64,000 nt of DNA from JACIYW01 sp014359745 (GCA_050433985.1 JBNPWE010000007.1:62001-126000), one strand, 5' to 3'. Numbered from the stretch's first letter, positions 8,759-17,627 are shown. Made by a program: numbers and translations. Notes: generated by a model from the letters alone, not told the origin.

Positions 8759-8830
8759 TGGTTTGCTCCTGTCCACTGACCGGGCCATGGTGCGCCCCGG
8801 CTGCATGATCCGACCAGGACGCGGCGCGGG

Positions 8831-10309
8831 TCAGACCGACGTGCAGATGTATTTCATCTCAAGATAGTCCTCGATGCCGTGGCGGGAACCCTCGCGTCCC
8901 AGCCCCGATTGCTTGACGCCGCCGAACGGCGCCACCTCGGTGGAAATAATGCCGGTATTGACCCCGACAATCCCGTATTCCAGCGCCTCCTGCACCCGTG
9001 TCACCCGACCGATATCGCGGGCATAGAAATAGGCGGCAAGGCCGAAGATCGTATCATTGGCATAGGCGATCACCTCTTCCTCGGTCTCGAAGCGGAACAA
9101 GGGCGCCAGCGGGCCGAATGTTTCCTCCTGCGCGACCACCATTTTCTGGGTAATACCGGTGACGATGGTGGGTTCAAAGAAGGTGCCGCCCAGCTCGTGG
9201 CGCTTGCCGCCGGTGATCACCGTGCCGCCCTTGTCCGCCGCGTCCTTCAGATGCGCCTCGACCTTTTTCACCGCCGCTTCATTGATCAGCGGCCCCAGCG
9301 CGACACCATCCGTCAGCCCGTCGCCGACGGGCAGTTTGGCCACCGCCGCCGCCAGCTTTTCGGCGAAGGCATCATAGACGCCCGCCTGCACATAGATGCG
9401 GTTGGCGCAGACGCAGGTCTGGCCGTTGTTGCGGAACTTGCAGGCGATGGCGCCCACCACCGCCTCATCCAGATCGGCATCGTCGAAGACGATGAAGGGC
9501 GCGTTGCCGCCCAGTTCCATCGAACATTTCATCACCTGATCGGCTGCCTGCGCCAGCAGGATGCGGCCCACGGCGGTCGATCCGGTAAAGGTCAGCTTGC
9601 GCACGATGGGGTTTTCGCAAAACTCCTTGCCGATGTCGGATGCATGGGTCGATGTGATGACCGACAACAGCCCCTTGGGCACCCCGGCCCGTTCGGCCAG
9701 CACCGCCATGGCAAGCGCCGACAAGGGCGTCAGTTCGGATGGGCGCATCACAAATCCGCAGCCCGCCGCCAGCGCAGGCGCCACCTTGCGCGCGATCATC
9801 GCGTTGGGAAAGTTCCAGGGCGTGATGGATGCCGCCACGCCGATGGGCTGGCGGATCACCATCAGGCGCTTGTCGGCCATGTGGCCGGGGATGGTTTCGC
9901 CATAGATGCGCTTGGCCTCTTCGCCGAACCATTCGATGAAAGACGCGCCATAGGCGATTTCGCCGCGCGCCTCGGCCAGGGGTTTGCCCATTTCGGCGGT
10001 CAGGATCACGGCCAGATCCTCTTGATTGGCCATGGTCAGGTCGAACCATTTGCGCAGGATACTGGCGCGTTCCTTGGCGGCGCGCGCGGCCCAAGCCTTT
10101 TGCGCCCTTTGCGCGGCCTTGATCGCGCGCGCGGTTTCGGCGCGGCCCAGATCGGGCAGGGTGGCGATCACATCGCCCCGTGCGGGGTTGTTCACATCGA
10201 AGGTCGATCCGTCGTCGGCGGCGATCCAGTCCCCGGCCACGAACGCGCGGGTTTCCAACAGCGTGGGGTCGGTCAGGATCGCGCGCAGATCGGTCGTGGT
10301 GTCCAGCAT
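8831..10309 (-). CDS. gabD: NAD-dependent succinate-semialdehyde dehydrogenase
   Basis: ALDH-family enzyme of 492 residues, probably oxidising succinate semialdehyde to succinate in GABA/4-aminobutyrate breakdown. Catalytic N166 (TPWNFPNAM), E265 (MELGGNAPF) and C299 (FRNNGQTCVCANR) are present. A second cysteine two residues after the nucleophile (C301) is typical of GabD-type enzymes with redox control (family knowledge). A GGGAGGG ribosome binding site precedes the ATG. It lies in tandem upstream of egtB with a 72-bp gap. The substrate assignment rests on overall GabD-like motifs. Confidence 0.85.
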   Translation of the reverse strand: MLDTTTDLRAILTDPTLLETRAFVAGDWIAADDGSTFDVNNPARGDVIATLPDLGRAETARAIKAAQRAQKAWAARAAKERASILRKWFDLTMANQEDLAVILTAEMGKPLAEARGEIAYGASFIEWFGEEAKRIYGETIPGHMADKRLMVIRQPIGVAASITPWNFPNAMIARKVAPALAAGCGFVMRPSELTPLSALAMAVLAERAGVPKGLLSVITSTHASDIGKEFCENPIVRKLTFTGSTAVGRILLAQAADQVMKCSMELGGNAPFIVFDDADLDEAVVGAIACKFRNNGQTCVCANRIYVQAGVYDAFAEKLAAAVAKLPVGDGLTDGVALGPLINEAAVKKVEAHLKDAADKGGTVITGGKRHELGGTFFEPTIVTGITQKMVVAQEETFGPLAPLFRFETEEEVIAYANDTIFGLAAYFYARDIGRVTRVQEALEYGIVGVNTGIISTEVAPFGGVKQSGLGREGSRHGIEDYLEMKYICTSV

Positions 10310-10386
10310 CTTACCCTCCCTCGGAAACAGTCATTCCGGATCAAACATGAACCCCGGCCCGCCAATTGTCCAGCCGCGCCCCCCAG

Positions 10387-10442
10387 TCAGCCGTTATCGG
10401 TCAGCCGTTATCGGTCAGCCGTTATCGGTCAGCCGTTATCGG
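10387..10442. repeat. 14-bp tandem repeat, 4 perfect copies
   Basis: TCAGCCGTTATCGG is repeated four times without a mismatch. The copy at 10429-10442 encodes the last codons and the stop (ADNG-stop) of the minus-strand ygfZ gene. The other three copies follow the stop, so the array duplicates the 3' end of the gene including its stop codon. Confidence 0.95.
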
Positions 10443-11193
10443 CAAGGCGGATAACCGCCGCGCCCGCGCGCAGATCCCCGTCGGCCCGGTCTAGGCGCAG
10501 ATAGGCGATGCCGTGGCCGCCCGATTGGGTGAAAAGCCGCCCGGCGGGTTTGCCATCGCGCGTGATCTCGGTTCCCACGGGGGCGGTGCCCTCTACCGCG
10601 ACCCGCACCAGCCCCTTGCGCAATTCGGTCTTGTGTTTCATGCGCGCGGTCACTTCCTGCCCGACATAGCAGCCCTTGCGAAAATCGACGCCGTTCAGCC
10701 GCTCAAAACCTGATTCCAGAATGTAACTTTCATCGGGGATCAGCTCGATCCCGCTTTCGGGCACGCAGGCCGCCACCCGGACCGCATCCCAGTCGATGCC
10801 GGGTGCGGCACCCTTTTGTGCGGTGTACATCCGCCAGCCAAGCGAAGGGTGGCGCGGATCGGCCAGCGCCCCCTCTGGCAGCGCCCCAAGGCCGCGCAAC
10901 ACGTTCAAATTGCTGGGCTCTATGGAAACCGCCGCGCGTAATTTATACATCATGAGCCTGCGCGTGACCCCCTCGGCAAGATCGGCATGCACATCCAGCA
11001 ACACCGCGTCGCCCCGTTCGGCCAGAAAGAAATCGGCCAGATATTTGCCCTGCGGGGTCAGAAGCGCCGCGTAAACCAGCCCATCCTTAAGACGGGCCAC
11101 ATCGTTGCTGACCAGGCCCTGAAGAAAATCGATCCGGTCGGCCCCGGTGATCGACAGGATCTGTCGGTTCGGGCAGTGCTCTGGTTGGGGCAT
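10429..11193 (-). CDS. ygfZ: YgfZ/CAF17-type Fe-S cluster assembly factor
   Basis: Folate-binding protein related to GcvT that supports maturation or repair of certain [4Fe-4S] enzymes. 254 residues from the ATG at 11193; the longer frame begins with a TTG 33 bp upstream and adds unlikely residues. The family signature K-G-C-Y-x-G-Q-E is at residues 173-180 with C175. The N-terminal ISITGADRIDFLQGLVSND segment fits. The last codons and stop lie inside the first unit of a four-copy 14-bp repeat. A ten-base G:C run lies in its 5' region. Confidence 0.92.
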   Translation of the reverse strand: MPQPEHCPNRQILSITGADRIDFLQGLVSNDVARLKDGLVYAALLTPQGKYLADFFLAERGDAVLLDVHADLAEGVTRRLMMYKLRAAVSIEPSNLNVLRGLGALPEGALADPRHPSLGWRMYTAQKGAAPGIDWDAVRVAACVPESGIELIPDESYILESGFERLNGVDFRKGCYVGQEVTARMKHKTELRKGLVRVAVEGTAPVGTEITRDGKPAGRLFTQSGGHGIAYLRLDRADGDLRAGAAVIRLADNG

Positions 11194-11235
11194 GAGGTTC
11201 GTCCTGTTCTGGTCCTGCGACCGCAAACCCCGTGC

Positions 11236-11245
11236 GGGGGGGGGG
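11236..11245. repeat. Homopolymeric G10 tract
   Basis: Ten consecutive G (C on the coding strand of ygfZ) lie 43 bp upstream of the ygfZ start and downstream of an AT-rich TAGAATATATTC box (11264-11253, minus strand) that may be its -10 region. Runs of this length are prone to slippage and to sequencing error. Confidence 0.8.
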
Positions 11246-11272
11246 CGGCGCCGAATATATTCTAACGGGTTT

Positions 11273-12106
11273 TCAGGGTGCGGGGCAGCCCTGAATGTCG
11301 ATGCTGCGATCCGGCCCGACCACGGTCAGGCGCAGGGTGGATCGTTGCAGCGCGAACGGGCGCGCCTCAACGGGAACGAAATCGGCGCTGGCGACCAGGT
11401 GGCGGCCGCTGCGTTCCAGGCGCGATTGCGAAATCCAGAGGTTTTCGTCGGGCGTCTCGAACACCAGCGCGTCGGCGGTGATCGTGGCGGGCAGATCGAC
11501 AAGGGCGCGCACCTGCACGCCGTCGGCAATCGGCGTGATGCGGCAAGACACGGGCCCAAGGCCCGCCGCGCGCGCGCTTACCGGTTGCCGGGCCAGCGCG
11601 GCAAGGATCGATTTATCCTGCTGACCTTCGGGCGATGCGGGAAATTCGGCACGGATGGCGCGGGTGACCGGAATGCACACATCCTGGCACACGCCGATCT
11701 GCACCTCGGCTTCGATGAGAATCGGCGCATCGGCGCGCAGCGGCAAGAATTCCAGCGGCAGCACAAGCTGATCCTTGTAGCCGACGGATTTCAGCCCCGC
11801 CTGATCGAACACCTGCGGGCTGGGCCAATGGACCGCCACATCTTGCAGATTGCGCGAACCCGACCAGTCGAACAGGGGCGGGATGCCGCCATCGCCGGGC
11901 GATCGCCAATAGGTTTTCCACCCCGGCGCCAGATCGACGCGCAGCGCGGCCATCCGGGTGCCGGATTTGGTCACCCACCCCGAAAGCAGGGTGATCTGCA
12001 CCACGTCATCAACCACCAGAAATCCCTCGGCCCGCAGGGCGGTCGGGGGCAGGCTGGCGGCAAGCGCCGCGCCGAGGGCGATCATGGAAAGGGCGTTTCT
12101 GATCAT
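11273..12106 (-). CDS. Periplasmic protein with DsbD N-terminal-like domain
   Basis: 277 residues with a signal peptide (MIRNALSMIALGAALAASLPPTALRA) and a mature part resembling the alpha domain of DsbD/ScsB-type thiol-disulfide reductases. The motif GVCQDVCIP (C140 and C144) matches the redox cysteines of that domain. W63-K-T-Y-W-R-x-P-G-D-G-G is also family-typical. The membrane and thioredoxin domains of DsbD are absent, so it would need a partner such as the CcdA-like protein encoded at 49.1 kb (inference). It diverges from yqgE. Confidence 0.82.
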   Translation of the reverse strand: MIRNALSMIALGAALAASLPPTALRAEGFLVVDDVVQITLLSGWVTKSGTRMAALRVDLAPGWKTYWRSPGDGGIPPLFDWSGSRNLQDVAVHWPSPQVFDQAGLKSVGYKDQLVLPLEFLPLRADAPILIEAEVQIGVCQDVCIPVTRAIRAEFPASPEGQQDKSILAALARQPVSARAAGLGPVSCRITPIADGVQVRALVDLPATITADALVFETPDENLWISQSRLERSGRHLVASADFVPVEARPFALQRSTLRLTVVGPDRSIDIQGCPAP

Positions 12107-12240
12107 GGCCGCACCCTAGTCTTATTTCCCGGCGTGAAAAGTCACTAATCCTTGAAGCAACGTTTCGGGCGCGGCATGGCCGGGGCCACCGCGCCATTTT
12201 GCCTCTTGCGCCGGGGGCGCGGCTTGCCCAAATCTAGGCC

Positions 12241-12816
12241 ATGGGCAGCAAATCCGACACACTGGACCTTTCGGGAAAACTTCTGATCGCCATGCCCGGC
12301 CTTGGCGATCCGCGTTTCGCGCGCAGCGTGATCTTTATCTGCGCGCATTCCCCCGATGGGGCGATGGGGCTGGTGATCAACCGCCCGGCGCGGGATCTGG
12401 AATTTACCGATCTGCTAAGCCAGCTTGGCATCGAACCTGGCCAGAATTGCCCCTCGCCCCCCATTCATTTCGGCGGGCCGGTCGAACTGGGGCGCGGCTT
12501 CGTGCTGCATTCCGCAGAGTATCGCGGGCATGAGGCGACGCTGCGGGTCAATGACCGCTTTTCCATGACCGCGACGCTGGACATCCTGCAAGATATCACA
12601 AAAGGCACGGGCCCAAAGGCCGCCCTGCTGGCGCTGGGCTATGCCGGGTGGGGGCCAGATCAGCTTGACCGCGAGATACTGGCGAACGGCTGGCTGACCT
12701 GCGATGCGCTGCCCGAACTTGTGTTCGACCGCGAGGATGCGGGCAAATGGGCGCGGGCGCTGGCCTCGCTCGGGGTTGATCCCGAAAGCCTGTCGGGCGC
12801 GTCCGGGCGGGCCTGA
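12241..12816 (+). CDS. yqgE: YqgE/AlgH family protein
   Basis: 191 residues. The N-terminus LSGKLLIAMPGLGDPRFARSV and the segment GAMGLVINRPA are diagnostic of the YqgE/AlgH (UPF0301) family. HFGGPVELGRGFVLH and GYAGWGPDQLDREI follow in the expected order. The family's function is not settled, although AlgH was once linked to alginate regulation. It diverges from the DsbD-like gene and is followed after about 100 bp by the exbB operon. Confidence 0.93.
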   Translation: MGSKSDTLDLSGKLLIAMPGLGDPRFARSVIFICAHSPDGAMGLVINRPARDLEFTDLLSQLGIEPGQNCPSPPIHFGGPVELGRGFVLHSAEYRGHEATLRVNDRFSMTATLDILQDITKGTGPKAALLALGYAGWGPDQLDREILANGWLTCDALPELVFDREDAGKWARALASLGVDPESLSGASGRA

Positions 12817-12914
12817 GGGCGCAAGGGGGCGTTTGACCCTGCGGGGGCGGGGCTGTATCGCTTGAACTGCCCGATTTGCCCCGGTCGATCCGAATTGACC
12901 CAGCCGAAAGGCCG

Positions 12915-13598
12915 ATGACCATGCCCGAAGCGTTCTTGTCAGCCATGTCGCAGGCGCGCGACCTCTTGATGCTGGGCGGTGTGACGATCTGGGCGATTGG
13001 CGCGCTGTCGGTGATCGCGCTGGCGATCACGCTGTGGAAGCTGTGGCGCTTTGCCCTGCTGGGCGTCTGGTCGGGGCGGCGCAGCCGCGCCGCCGTGGCC
13101 CTGTGGCAAGAGGGGCGCGACGCCGAGGCGCTGCATGCTGTCACCGGCGCGCGTGGCTTGCGGGCGCGGCTGGTGCTGGCGGCAATCGTGGCCTGTCAGG
13201 ACAAGCGGCTGACCACCATCGCCGCCGAAACCGAAACCGAGCGCGTGGCGCGTGCCCTGCTGGCCGAGGCGCGGCGCGGGTTGCGGCCGCTGGATCTGAT
13301 CGCCACCATCGCGCCGCTCTTGGGCCTTCTGGGCACGGTTCTGGGCATGATCGCGGCGTTTCGCACCTTGCAAGAGGCCGGCGCGCGCGCCGATCCCGCC
13401 GCCCTGGCCGGCGGGATATGGGAGGCGCTGCTGACCACGGCGGCGGGCATGGCGGTGGCGATCATGGCCTCGGTCGCGCTAAGCTGGTTCGACGCCATCG
13501 TGGAATCGCTGCGCCATGATATGGAGGATCTCGCCACGCGCATATTCCTGCACCCCCGCCCCGAAACCCAGGGTCGCCCGCGTCTGGTGGGAAAATGA
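12915..13598 (+). CDS. exbB: ExbB/MotA/TolQ-family proton channel
   Basis: Inner-membrane channel subunit that uses the proton gradient to drive TonB-dependent uptake. 227 residues from ATG 12915; ATG 12921 would suit the AAAGG site equally well. Three membrane segments are visible: near residues 22-42 (VTIWAIGALSVIALAIT), near 125-145 (IATIAPLLGLLGTVLGMIAAF) and near 165-185 (LTTAAGMAVAIMASVALSW). The GLLGTVLGM motif of the family is clear. It overlaps the first exbD by ATGA. The neighbours exbD, exbD and tonB point to ExbB rather than TolQ or MotA. Confidence 0.92.
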   Translation: MTMPEAFLSAMSQARDLLMLGGVTIWAIGALSVIALAITLWKLWRFALLGVWSGRRSRAAVALWQEGRDAEALHAVTGARGLRARLVLAAIVACQDKRLTTIAAETETERVARALLAEARRGLRPLDLIATIAPLLGLLGTVLGMIAAFRTLQEAGARADPAALAGGIWEALLTTAAGMAVAIMASVALSWFDAIVESLRHDMEDLATRIFLHPRPETQGRPRLVGK

Positions 13599-13975
13599 GG
13601 ATCATTGCCACCCCGCCCGCGCGCCGTCGCACCGTCAATCTGACGCCGATGATCGATGTGGTGTTCCTGTTGCTGGTGTTTTTCATGCTGGCCGCCCGGT
13701 TCGGGGCGGAGCTGTCGCTGCCGGTGGCGTCTGCGGGCGCGGGCACTGCCGAATGGCAAGGCCCCCCCCGCCTGATAGAGGTGCTGCCCGATGCCGTTCT
13801 GCTGAACGGCGTGCCGGTTGCGAAGGCGGGGCTGGCCGATGCGGTGGCGGCGCTGACCAGAACTCGCGACGATCCGGTGGTGCTGCGCGCGCGCGGGGCG
13901 GATGTGGCGCGGATCGTGTCGGTCATGGGCGGGCTGCAACAGGCGGGGTTCAGCCATCTTGTATTGGTGGAATAG
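13595..13975 (+). CDS. exbD: ExbD/TolR-family biopolymer transport protein (first copy)
   Basis: 126-residue protein with one membrane segment (VNLTPMIDVVFLLLVFFML, residues 10-28). It carries the essential membrane aspartate in PMIDVVFLL (D17), which conducts protons together with ExbB. The C-terminal periplasmic part has the usual small domain. It overlaps exbB by ATGA and is followed 2 bp later by a second exbD, so the operon has two paralogues with different membrane residues. Confidence 0.93.
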   Translation: MRIIATPPARRRTVNLTPMIDVVFLLLVFFMLAARFGAELSLPVASAGAGTAEWQGPPRLIEVLPDAVLLNGVPVAKAGLADAVAALTRTRDDPVVLRARGADVARIVSVMGGLQQAGFSHLVLVE

Positions 13976-13977
13976 GC

Positions 13978-14367
13978 ATGCGTCTTTCGTCATCCACGCC
14001 AGACACCCGCGCCGGTCTGCGGGGCGCAAATATCGTGCCGATGATCAATGTGGTGTTCCTGCTCTTGATCTTTTTCCTGATGGTGGCGGAGTTTTCCCGG
14101 CCGACACCGGTGGCGGTGACTTTGCCGCAGGGGGCGGGCGGCACCCGGACCCCGCGCGGCGTGGTGCTTCATGTCGATGCACACGGTGAGCCCGCGTTCG
14201 GGGATGCGCGCGGGGCCGGGGCGGTGACCATGGTGGCCGCGCTGGCCGCGCCCGGCGTAAGCCTGACGATCCGCGCCGACGCGCGCGCGGATGGCCGCGC
14301 GCTGGCCGCACTTTTGCCCAGCCTTGCGGGGTTTGACAGCCTGCGCATCGCGGTGGTCCCTGAATGA
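13978..14367 (+). CDS. exbD: ExbD/TolR-family protein (second copy; Asp replaced by Asn)
   Basis: 129-residue paralogue of the preceding protein with one membrane segment near residues 18-36. The conserved segment reads VPMINVVFLLLIFFLMVAEF: the position of the proton-carrying aspartate of ExbD/TolR is an asparagine (N24). The equivalent residue in the first copy is D17. This suggests the second copy is not itself proton-conducting and serves a structural role in a mixed ExbD dimer (inference). The start is an ATG 2 bp after the stop of the first copy; the larger upstream frame is a shadow. Confidence 0.88.
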   Translation: MRLSSSTPDTRAGLRGANIVPMINVVFLLLIFFLMVAEFSRPTPVAVTLPQGAGGTRTPRGVVLHVDAHGEPAFGDARGAGAVTMVAALAAPGVSLTIRADARADGRALAALLPSLAGFDSLRIAVVPE

Positions 14368-14374
14368 GGCGGCG

Positions 14375-15220
14375 ATGATCCGGGTTCTGGTGGAATCGAC
14401 GGTATTTGCCGGGCTGGCGCTGGCGCTGCATCTTGGCGGGCTGGTCATTGCCACGGGCGGCGCGGGGGCGCCGGGTGCGTCAGGTGCCTTGGGGTCGGAT
14501 AGTGTCACGCTGCGCGCCGCCGACGACGCGCTGGCCGCAACGGTTGCCGAATGGACGCGCGCACCGGTGGCGCAGGATCGCACCGCCGCCCCGATCGCCG
14601 CCCCGATACCCCCGGTTGCCGACACCCGCCCCCTAACCGCGGTTTCCGCCGACCCAAGGCCGACGCAAACCCCCCCGGCCATGAGTGAAGCCCCGCCAAT
14701 CCCGTCCGCCACCCTGCCGGACCTGCCGTCAGCCCGGCCCGGCCCGACCAACGCCTTGCCAGCGGTATCCCCCGCGCCGGATCCACCCGCAGAACGCGCC
14801 TTGCCCCCGCCACGGCCGCGACCCACAACTGCGCGCGCCCCGACACCGGCCCTGCGCGCTGCGGGCCGGGGCGGTGTGTCGGCGGCGGGTCCGGCAGAAA
14901 CGGCCGATACGCCGTCTGTGGTGCCGGGCAGGCGCGATCGCCTGCTGGCTGTGTGGGGCGCGCGTATCCGGCAGGCGGTAGAACGTCATAAACACTATCC
15001 GCGCGCGGCAGGCGGTGCGACCGGCGCGGCAACGGTGGAAATCAGCGTGACCGGCGCCGGGCAGATGCAGCGCGCCATGCTGCGCCGCAGTTCAGGGCAT
15101 CCGGCGCTTGATCAGGCCGCGCTTGCGGCGGTGGCGGCGGTCGGCCGGTTTCCGGGCGCGCCCGATGGGCTTGGTCCCGGCCCGCAAGTGTTCACCTTTC
15201 AGATGAGCTTTGATCGATAG
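14375..15220 (+). CDS. tonB: TonB family energy transducer
   Basis: 281 residues from the ATG at 14375. It has an N-terminal membrane anchor (VFAGLALALHLGGLVIATG), a long proline/alanine/threonine-rich periplasmic spacer (residues about 70-185), and a C-terminal TonB domain with the YP motif (HKHYPRAA), a GxxxxATVEISV strand and GHPALDQAALAAVAAVGRFP. It completes an exbB-exbD-exbD-tonB operon that energises outer-membrane receptors; no receptor gene is in the window. Its end overlaps the convergent flavoprotein gene by 22 bp. Confidence 0.92.
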   Translation: MIRVLVESTVFAGLALALHLGGLVIATGGAGAPGASGALGSDSVTLRAADDALAATVAEWTRAPVAQDRTAAPIAAPIPPVADTRPLTAVSADPRPTQTPPAMSEAPPIPSATLPDLPSARPGPTNALPAVSPAPDPPAERALPPPRPRPTTARAPTPALRAAGRGGVSAAGPAETADTPSVVPGRRDRLLAVWGARIRQAVERHKHYPRAAGGATGAATVEISVTGAGQMQRAMLRRSSGHPALDQAALAAVAAVGRFPGAPDGLGPGPQVFTFQMSFDR

Positions 15221-16389
15221 GCCACGGCGCCCCGCCCCGCCCATCGCCCGGTGGCAAGGCAGGCCGTCAGAAGGTAGCCGCCGGTCGGCGCCTCCCAGTC
15301 CAGCATTTCGCCGGCCACGAACCAGCCGGGCAGGGCGCGCAACATCAGGGCATCGTCCACCGCCGCGCGGGTGATGCCGCCCGCGGATGAGATCGCCTCG
15401 GCCAGCGGGCGCGGCCCGGCAAGCGGAACGGGCAGCGCCTTGATCAGCCGTGCCAGCGCCGCCGCATCGCGCGGCAGCGGACGCGCGAATTCCTGCAACA
15501 GCGCCCGCGCCCCCTGGCCCAGATGCAGCGCCTTGCGCAACCGGGTCGTGGCGGTTTCCCCGGCCGGACGCCGCGCCAGCCGGGCGGTGATGTCGTCAAT
15601 CGTCCGGTCGGGCAACAGATCAAGCACCAGCGCGCCCCCCTCGCGCAGCGCGCGCGACACGGCATAGATACCGCCGCCCTCAAGGCCCTTTGCCGAAATC
15701 ACGAACTCTCCCCGCGTTGGCCCCTGGCCCGCGTCCAGCGCCACGCCCTTGACCGGGGTGCCGAAATGCCGCGCCATATGCGGCGACCATGCAACCGAAA
15801 ACCCCATGTTGGCGGGTTGGAACGGCGCGATTCCGACCCCGCGCGCGGCCAGCCACGGCACCCATGCCGCATCCGATCCAAGCCGCGGCCAGCTTGCCCC
15901 GCCCAGCGCCAGAACCGTGACATCGGCGCTTACGCAGCGCATGCCCTGCGGGGTGTCGAAGGTGGGGTTATCGCCATCAAACCCCGTCCAGCGCCAGCGC
16001 GTGGCAATGGTTACGCCCAGATCCAGCAGCCGCGCGGCCCAGGCGCGCAACAGGGGCGATGCCTTCATCGCCACCGGAAACACCCGCCGCGAGGTGCCGG
16101 TAAACACCTCTTGCCCCAGCCCGCGCGCCCAGGCCTGCACCTGCGCCGGGCCAAAATCGGCCAGCATCGGCGCCAGCCAGCCGGAGGCATCGGTATAGGC
16201 GGCAAGAAAGGGTTCCGCCGCCTCGTCGCGCGTCAGGTTCAGGCCCGATTTCCCGGCCATCAGAAACTTGCGCCCGATGCTTGGCTTGGCCTCGGCCACG
16301 GTCACCGACACCCCGGCGCGCGCCAGTTCCTCGGCCGCCATCAGGCCCGCGGGGCCCGCGCCGATCACAAGTGCCGTGGTTTTCATCAT
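15199..16389 (-). CDS. TIGR03862-type FAD-dependent flavoprotein (HI0933-like)
   Basis: About 396 residues. The N-terminal Rossmann FAD motif ALVIGAGPAGLMAAEELARA follows directly after the chosen ATG, so the longer upstream frame was trimmed. GRKFLMAGKSGLNLT is the signature region of HI0933/YhiN-like flavoproteins. ALGGASWPRLGSDAAW and the C-terminal GAVAYRSKLI also fit, with GWFVAGEMLDWEAPTGGYLL as the FAD-binding end. Substrate and role are unknown. The gene is convergent with tonB with a 22-bp overlap, so the pair may affect each other's termination. Confidence 0.87.
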   Translation of the reverse strand: MMKTTALVIGAGPAGLMAAEELARAGVSVTVAEAKPSIGRKFLMAGKSGLNLTRDEAAEPFLAAYTDASGWLAPMLADFGPAQVQAWARGLGQEVFTGTSRRVFPVAMKASPLLRAWAARLLDLGVTIATRWRWTGFDGDNPTFDTPQGMRCVSADVTVLALGGASWPRLGSDAAWVPWLAARGVGIAPFQPANMGFSVAWSPHMARHFGTPVKGVALDAGQGPTRGEFVISAKGLEGGGIYAVSRALREGGALVLDLLPDRTIDDITARLARRPAGETATTRLRKALHLGQGARALLQEFARPLPRDAAALARLIKALPVPLAGPRPLAEAISSAGGITRAAVDDALMLRALPGWFVAGEMLDWEAPTGGYLLTACLATGRWAGRGAVAYRSKLI

Positions 16390-16423
16390 CTCGCCCCCAC
16401 CCATACGCGCCCCATACGCACCC

Positions 16424-16444
16424 GGTGCGCATCTCGTGCGCACC
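16424..16444. promoter_or_regulatory. Inverted repeat upstream of the flavoprotein gene
   Basis: GGTGCGCA - 5 bp - TGCGCACC, an 8-bp perfect inverted repeat 35 bp upstream of the flavoprotein start. It is preceded by a tandem 11-mer (CCATACGCGCC, CCATACGCACC at 16401-16422). It could be an operator or a leader hairpin; nothing else identifies a regulator. Confidence 0.3.
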
Positions 16445-16631
16445 CCGTGCCAGCTTGGCCGGGCCTTCACAAGGTGGCGCGGCATGGTCAATCCGGGCGC
16501 GGCGGGCGTGCTGCGATCATGCCAGACCCGCGCCCGATCAACAGTCCCGAAAATGGGATGTTTGACGGCATGCGCCCCGCGCCCTAAGCTGCCCCCGAAG
16601 CCCCGGTTCGGGGCCTTGCAAGGACGGCGCG

Positions 16632-17627
16632 ATGCATCCCGGCCCCCGAAATCTGATCACCGACGTCGCGGGGCTGAAAGTGGGCAGTGCCCATGATGCG
16701 GACCTGCGCAGCGGCGTGTCGCTGCTGGTGGCGGATGCGCCGTTTACCGCGGCGGTGCATGTGATGGGCGGCGCGCCGGGCACGCGCGAAACCGATCTTC
16801 TGGCCCCCGACCGGCTGGTGCACCAGGTGGATGCGCTGGTGCTGTCGGGCGGATCGGCCTTTGGGCTTGATGCGGCCTCGGGCGTGGCGGATGGGCTGCG
16901 CGCCCTCGCGCGCGGTTTCGATGTGGGCGGGCAGCGGGTGCCAATCGTGCCGGGGGCGATCCTGTTTGATCTGCTGAACGGCGGCAACAAGGCGTGGGTG
17001 GTCAACCCCTACGGGGCGCTCGGGCGGGCCGCGCTGGCGGCCGCTGCACCCGATTTCACGATCGGGTCGGCCGGGGCGGGATATGGCGCGATGACGGGGC
17101 GCTGGAAGGGCGGGCTTGGCTCTGCTTCCCTTGTGCTGGAAAGTGGGATCACCGTTGGCGCATTGGTGGCGGTCAACGCGATCGGTTCGGTCAGCGTCGG
17201 CTCCGGGCCGCACTTCTGGGCCGCGCCGTGGGAAATGGACGACGAATTCGGCGGGCTGGGGCCGGCCCCGCAGCACACCCCCCACGCCGAACCCGTGGCG
17301 ACCAAACCGCGCGGCGCGGCCACCACCATCGCCATCGTCGCCACCGATGCGGCGCTGACCCAGGCTGAGGCCACGCGGATGGCCACGGCGGCGCATGACG
17401 GCATGGCGCGCGCGATCGTGCCAAGCCACACGCCGATGGATGGCGATCTGGTGTTCGCGGCGGCCACCGGCGCGCGGTCGCTTGCCGATCCGCTGACCGA
17501 CCAGTTGCGCATCGGCCACGCCGCCGCCACCTGCCTGGCCCGTGCCATCGCGCGCGCGGTCTACCTTGCCCGCCCATGTCCCGGCGATCCGCAACCCTGC
17601 TGGCAAAGCCGGTTCGGCGCGCCATGA
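16632..17627 (+). CDS. P1 family peptidase (DmpA/NylC-type N-terminal nucleophile hydrolase)
   Basis: 331 residues. Such proteins are made as precursors that cleave themselves to expose an N-terminal nucleophile, and act as aminopeptidases or amidases. The family motifs GLDAASGVADGLR, GGNKAWVVNPYGALG and GLGSASLVLESG are present. The region RGAATTIAIVATDAALTQAEA (T231/T232) corresponds to the cleavage and nucleophile region of NylC-type members, where a threonine acts (family knowledge; exact residue inferred). The natural substrate is unknown. It lies 62 bp upstream of a DapA-like gene on the same strand. Confidence 0.85.
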   Translation: MHPGPRNLITDVAGLKVGSAHDADLRSGVSLLVADAPFTAAVHVMGGAPGTRETDLLAPDRLVHQVDALVLSGGSAFGLDAASGVADGLRALARGFDVGGQRVPIVPGAILFDLLNGGNKAWVVNPYGALGRAALAAAAPDFTIGSAGAGYGAMTGRWKGGLGSASLVLESGITVGALVAVNAIGSVSVGSGPHFWAAPWEMDDEFGGLGPAPQHTPHAEPVATKPRGAATTIAIVATDAALTQAEATRMATAAHDGMARAIVPSHTPMDGDLVFAAATGARSLADPLTDQLRIGHAAATCLARAIARAVYLARPCPGDPQPCWQSRFGAP

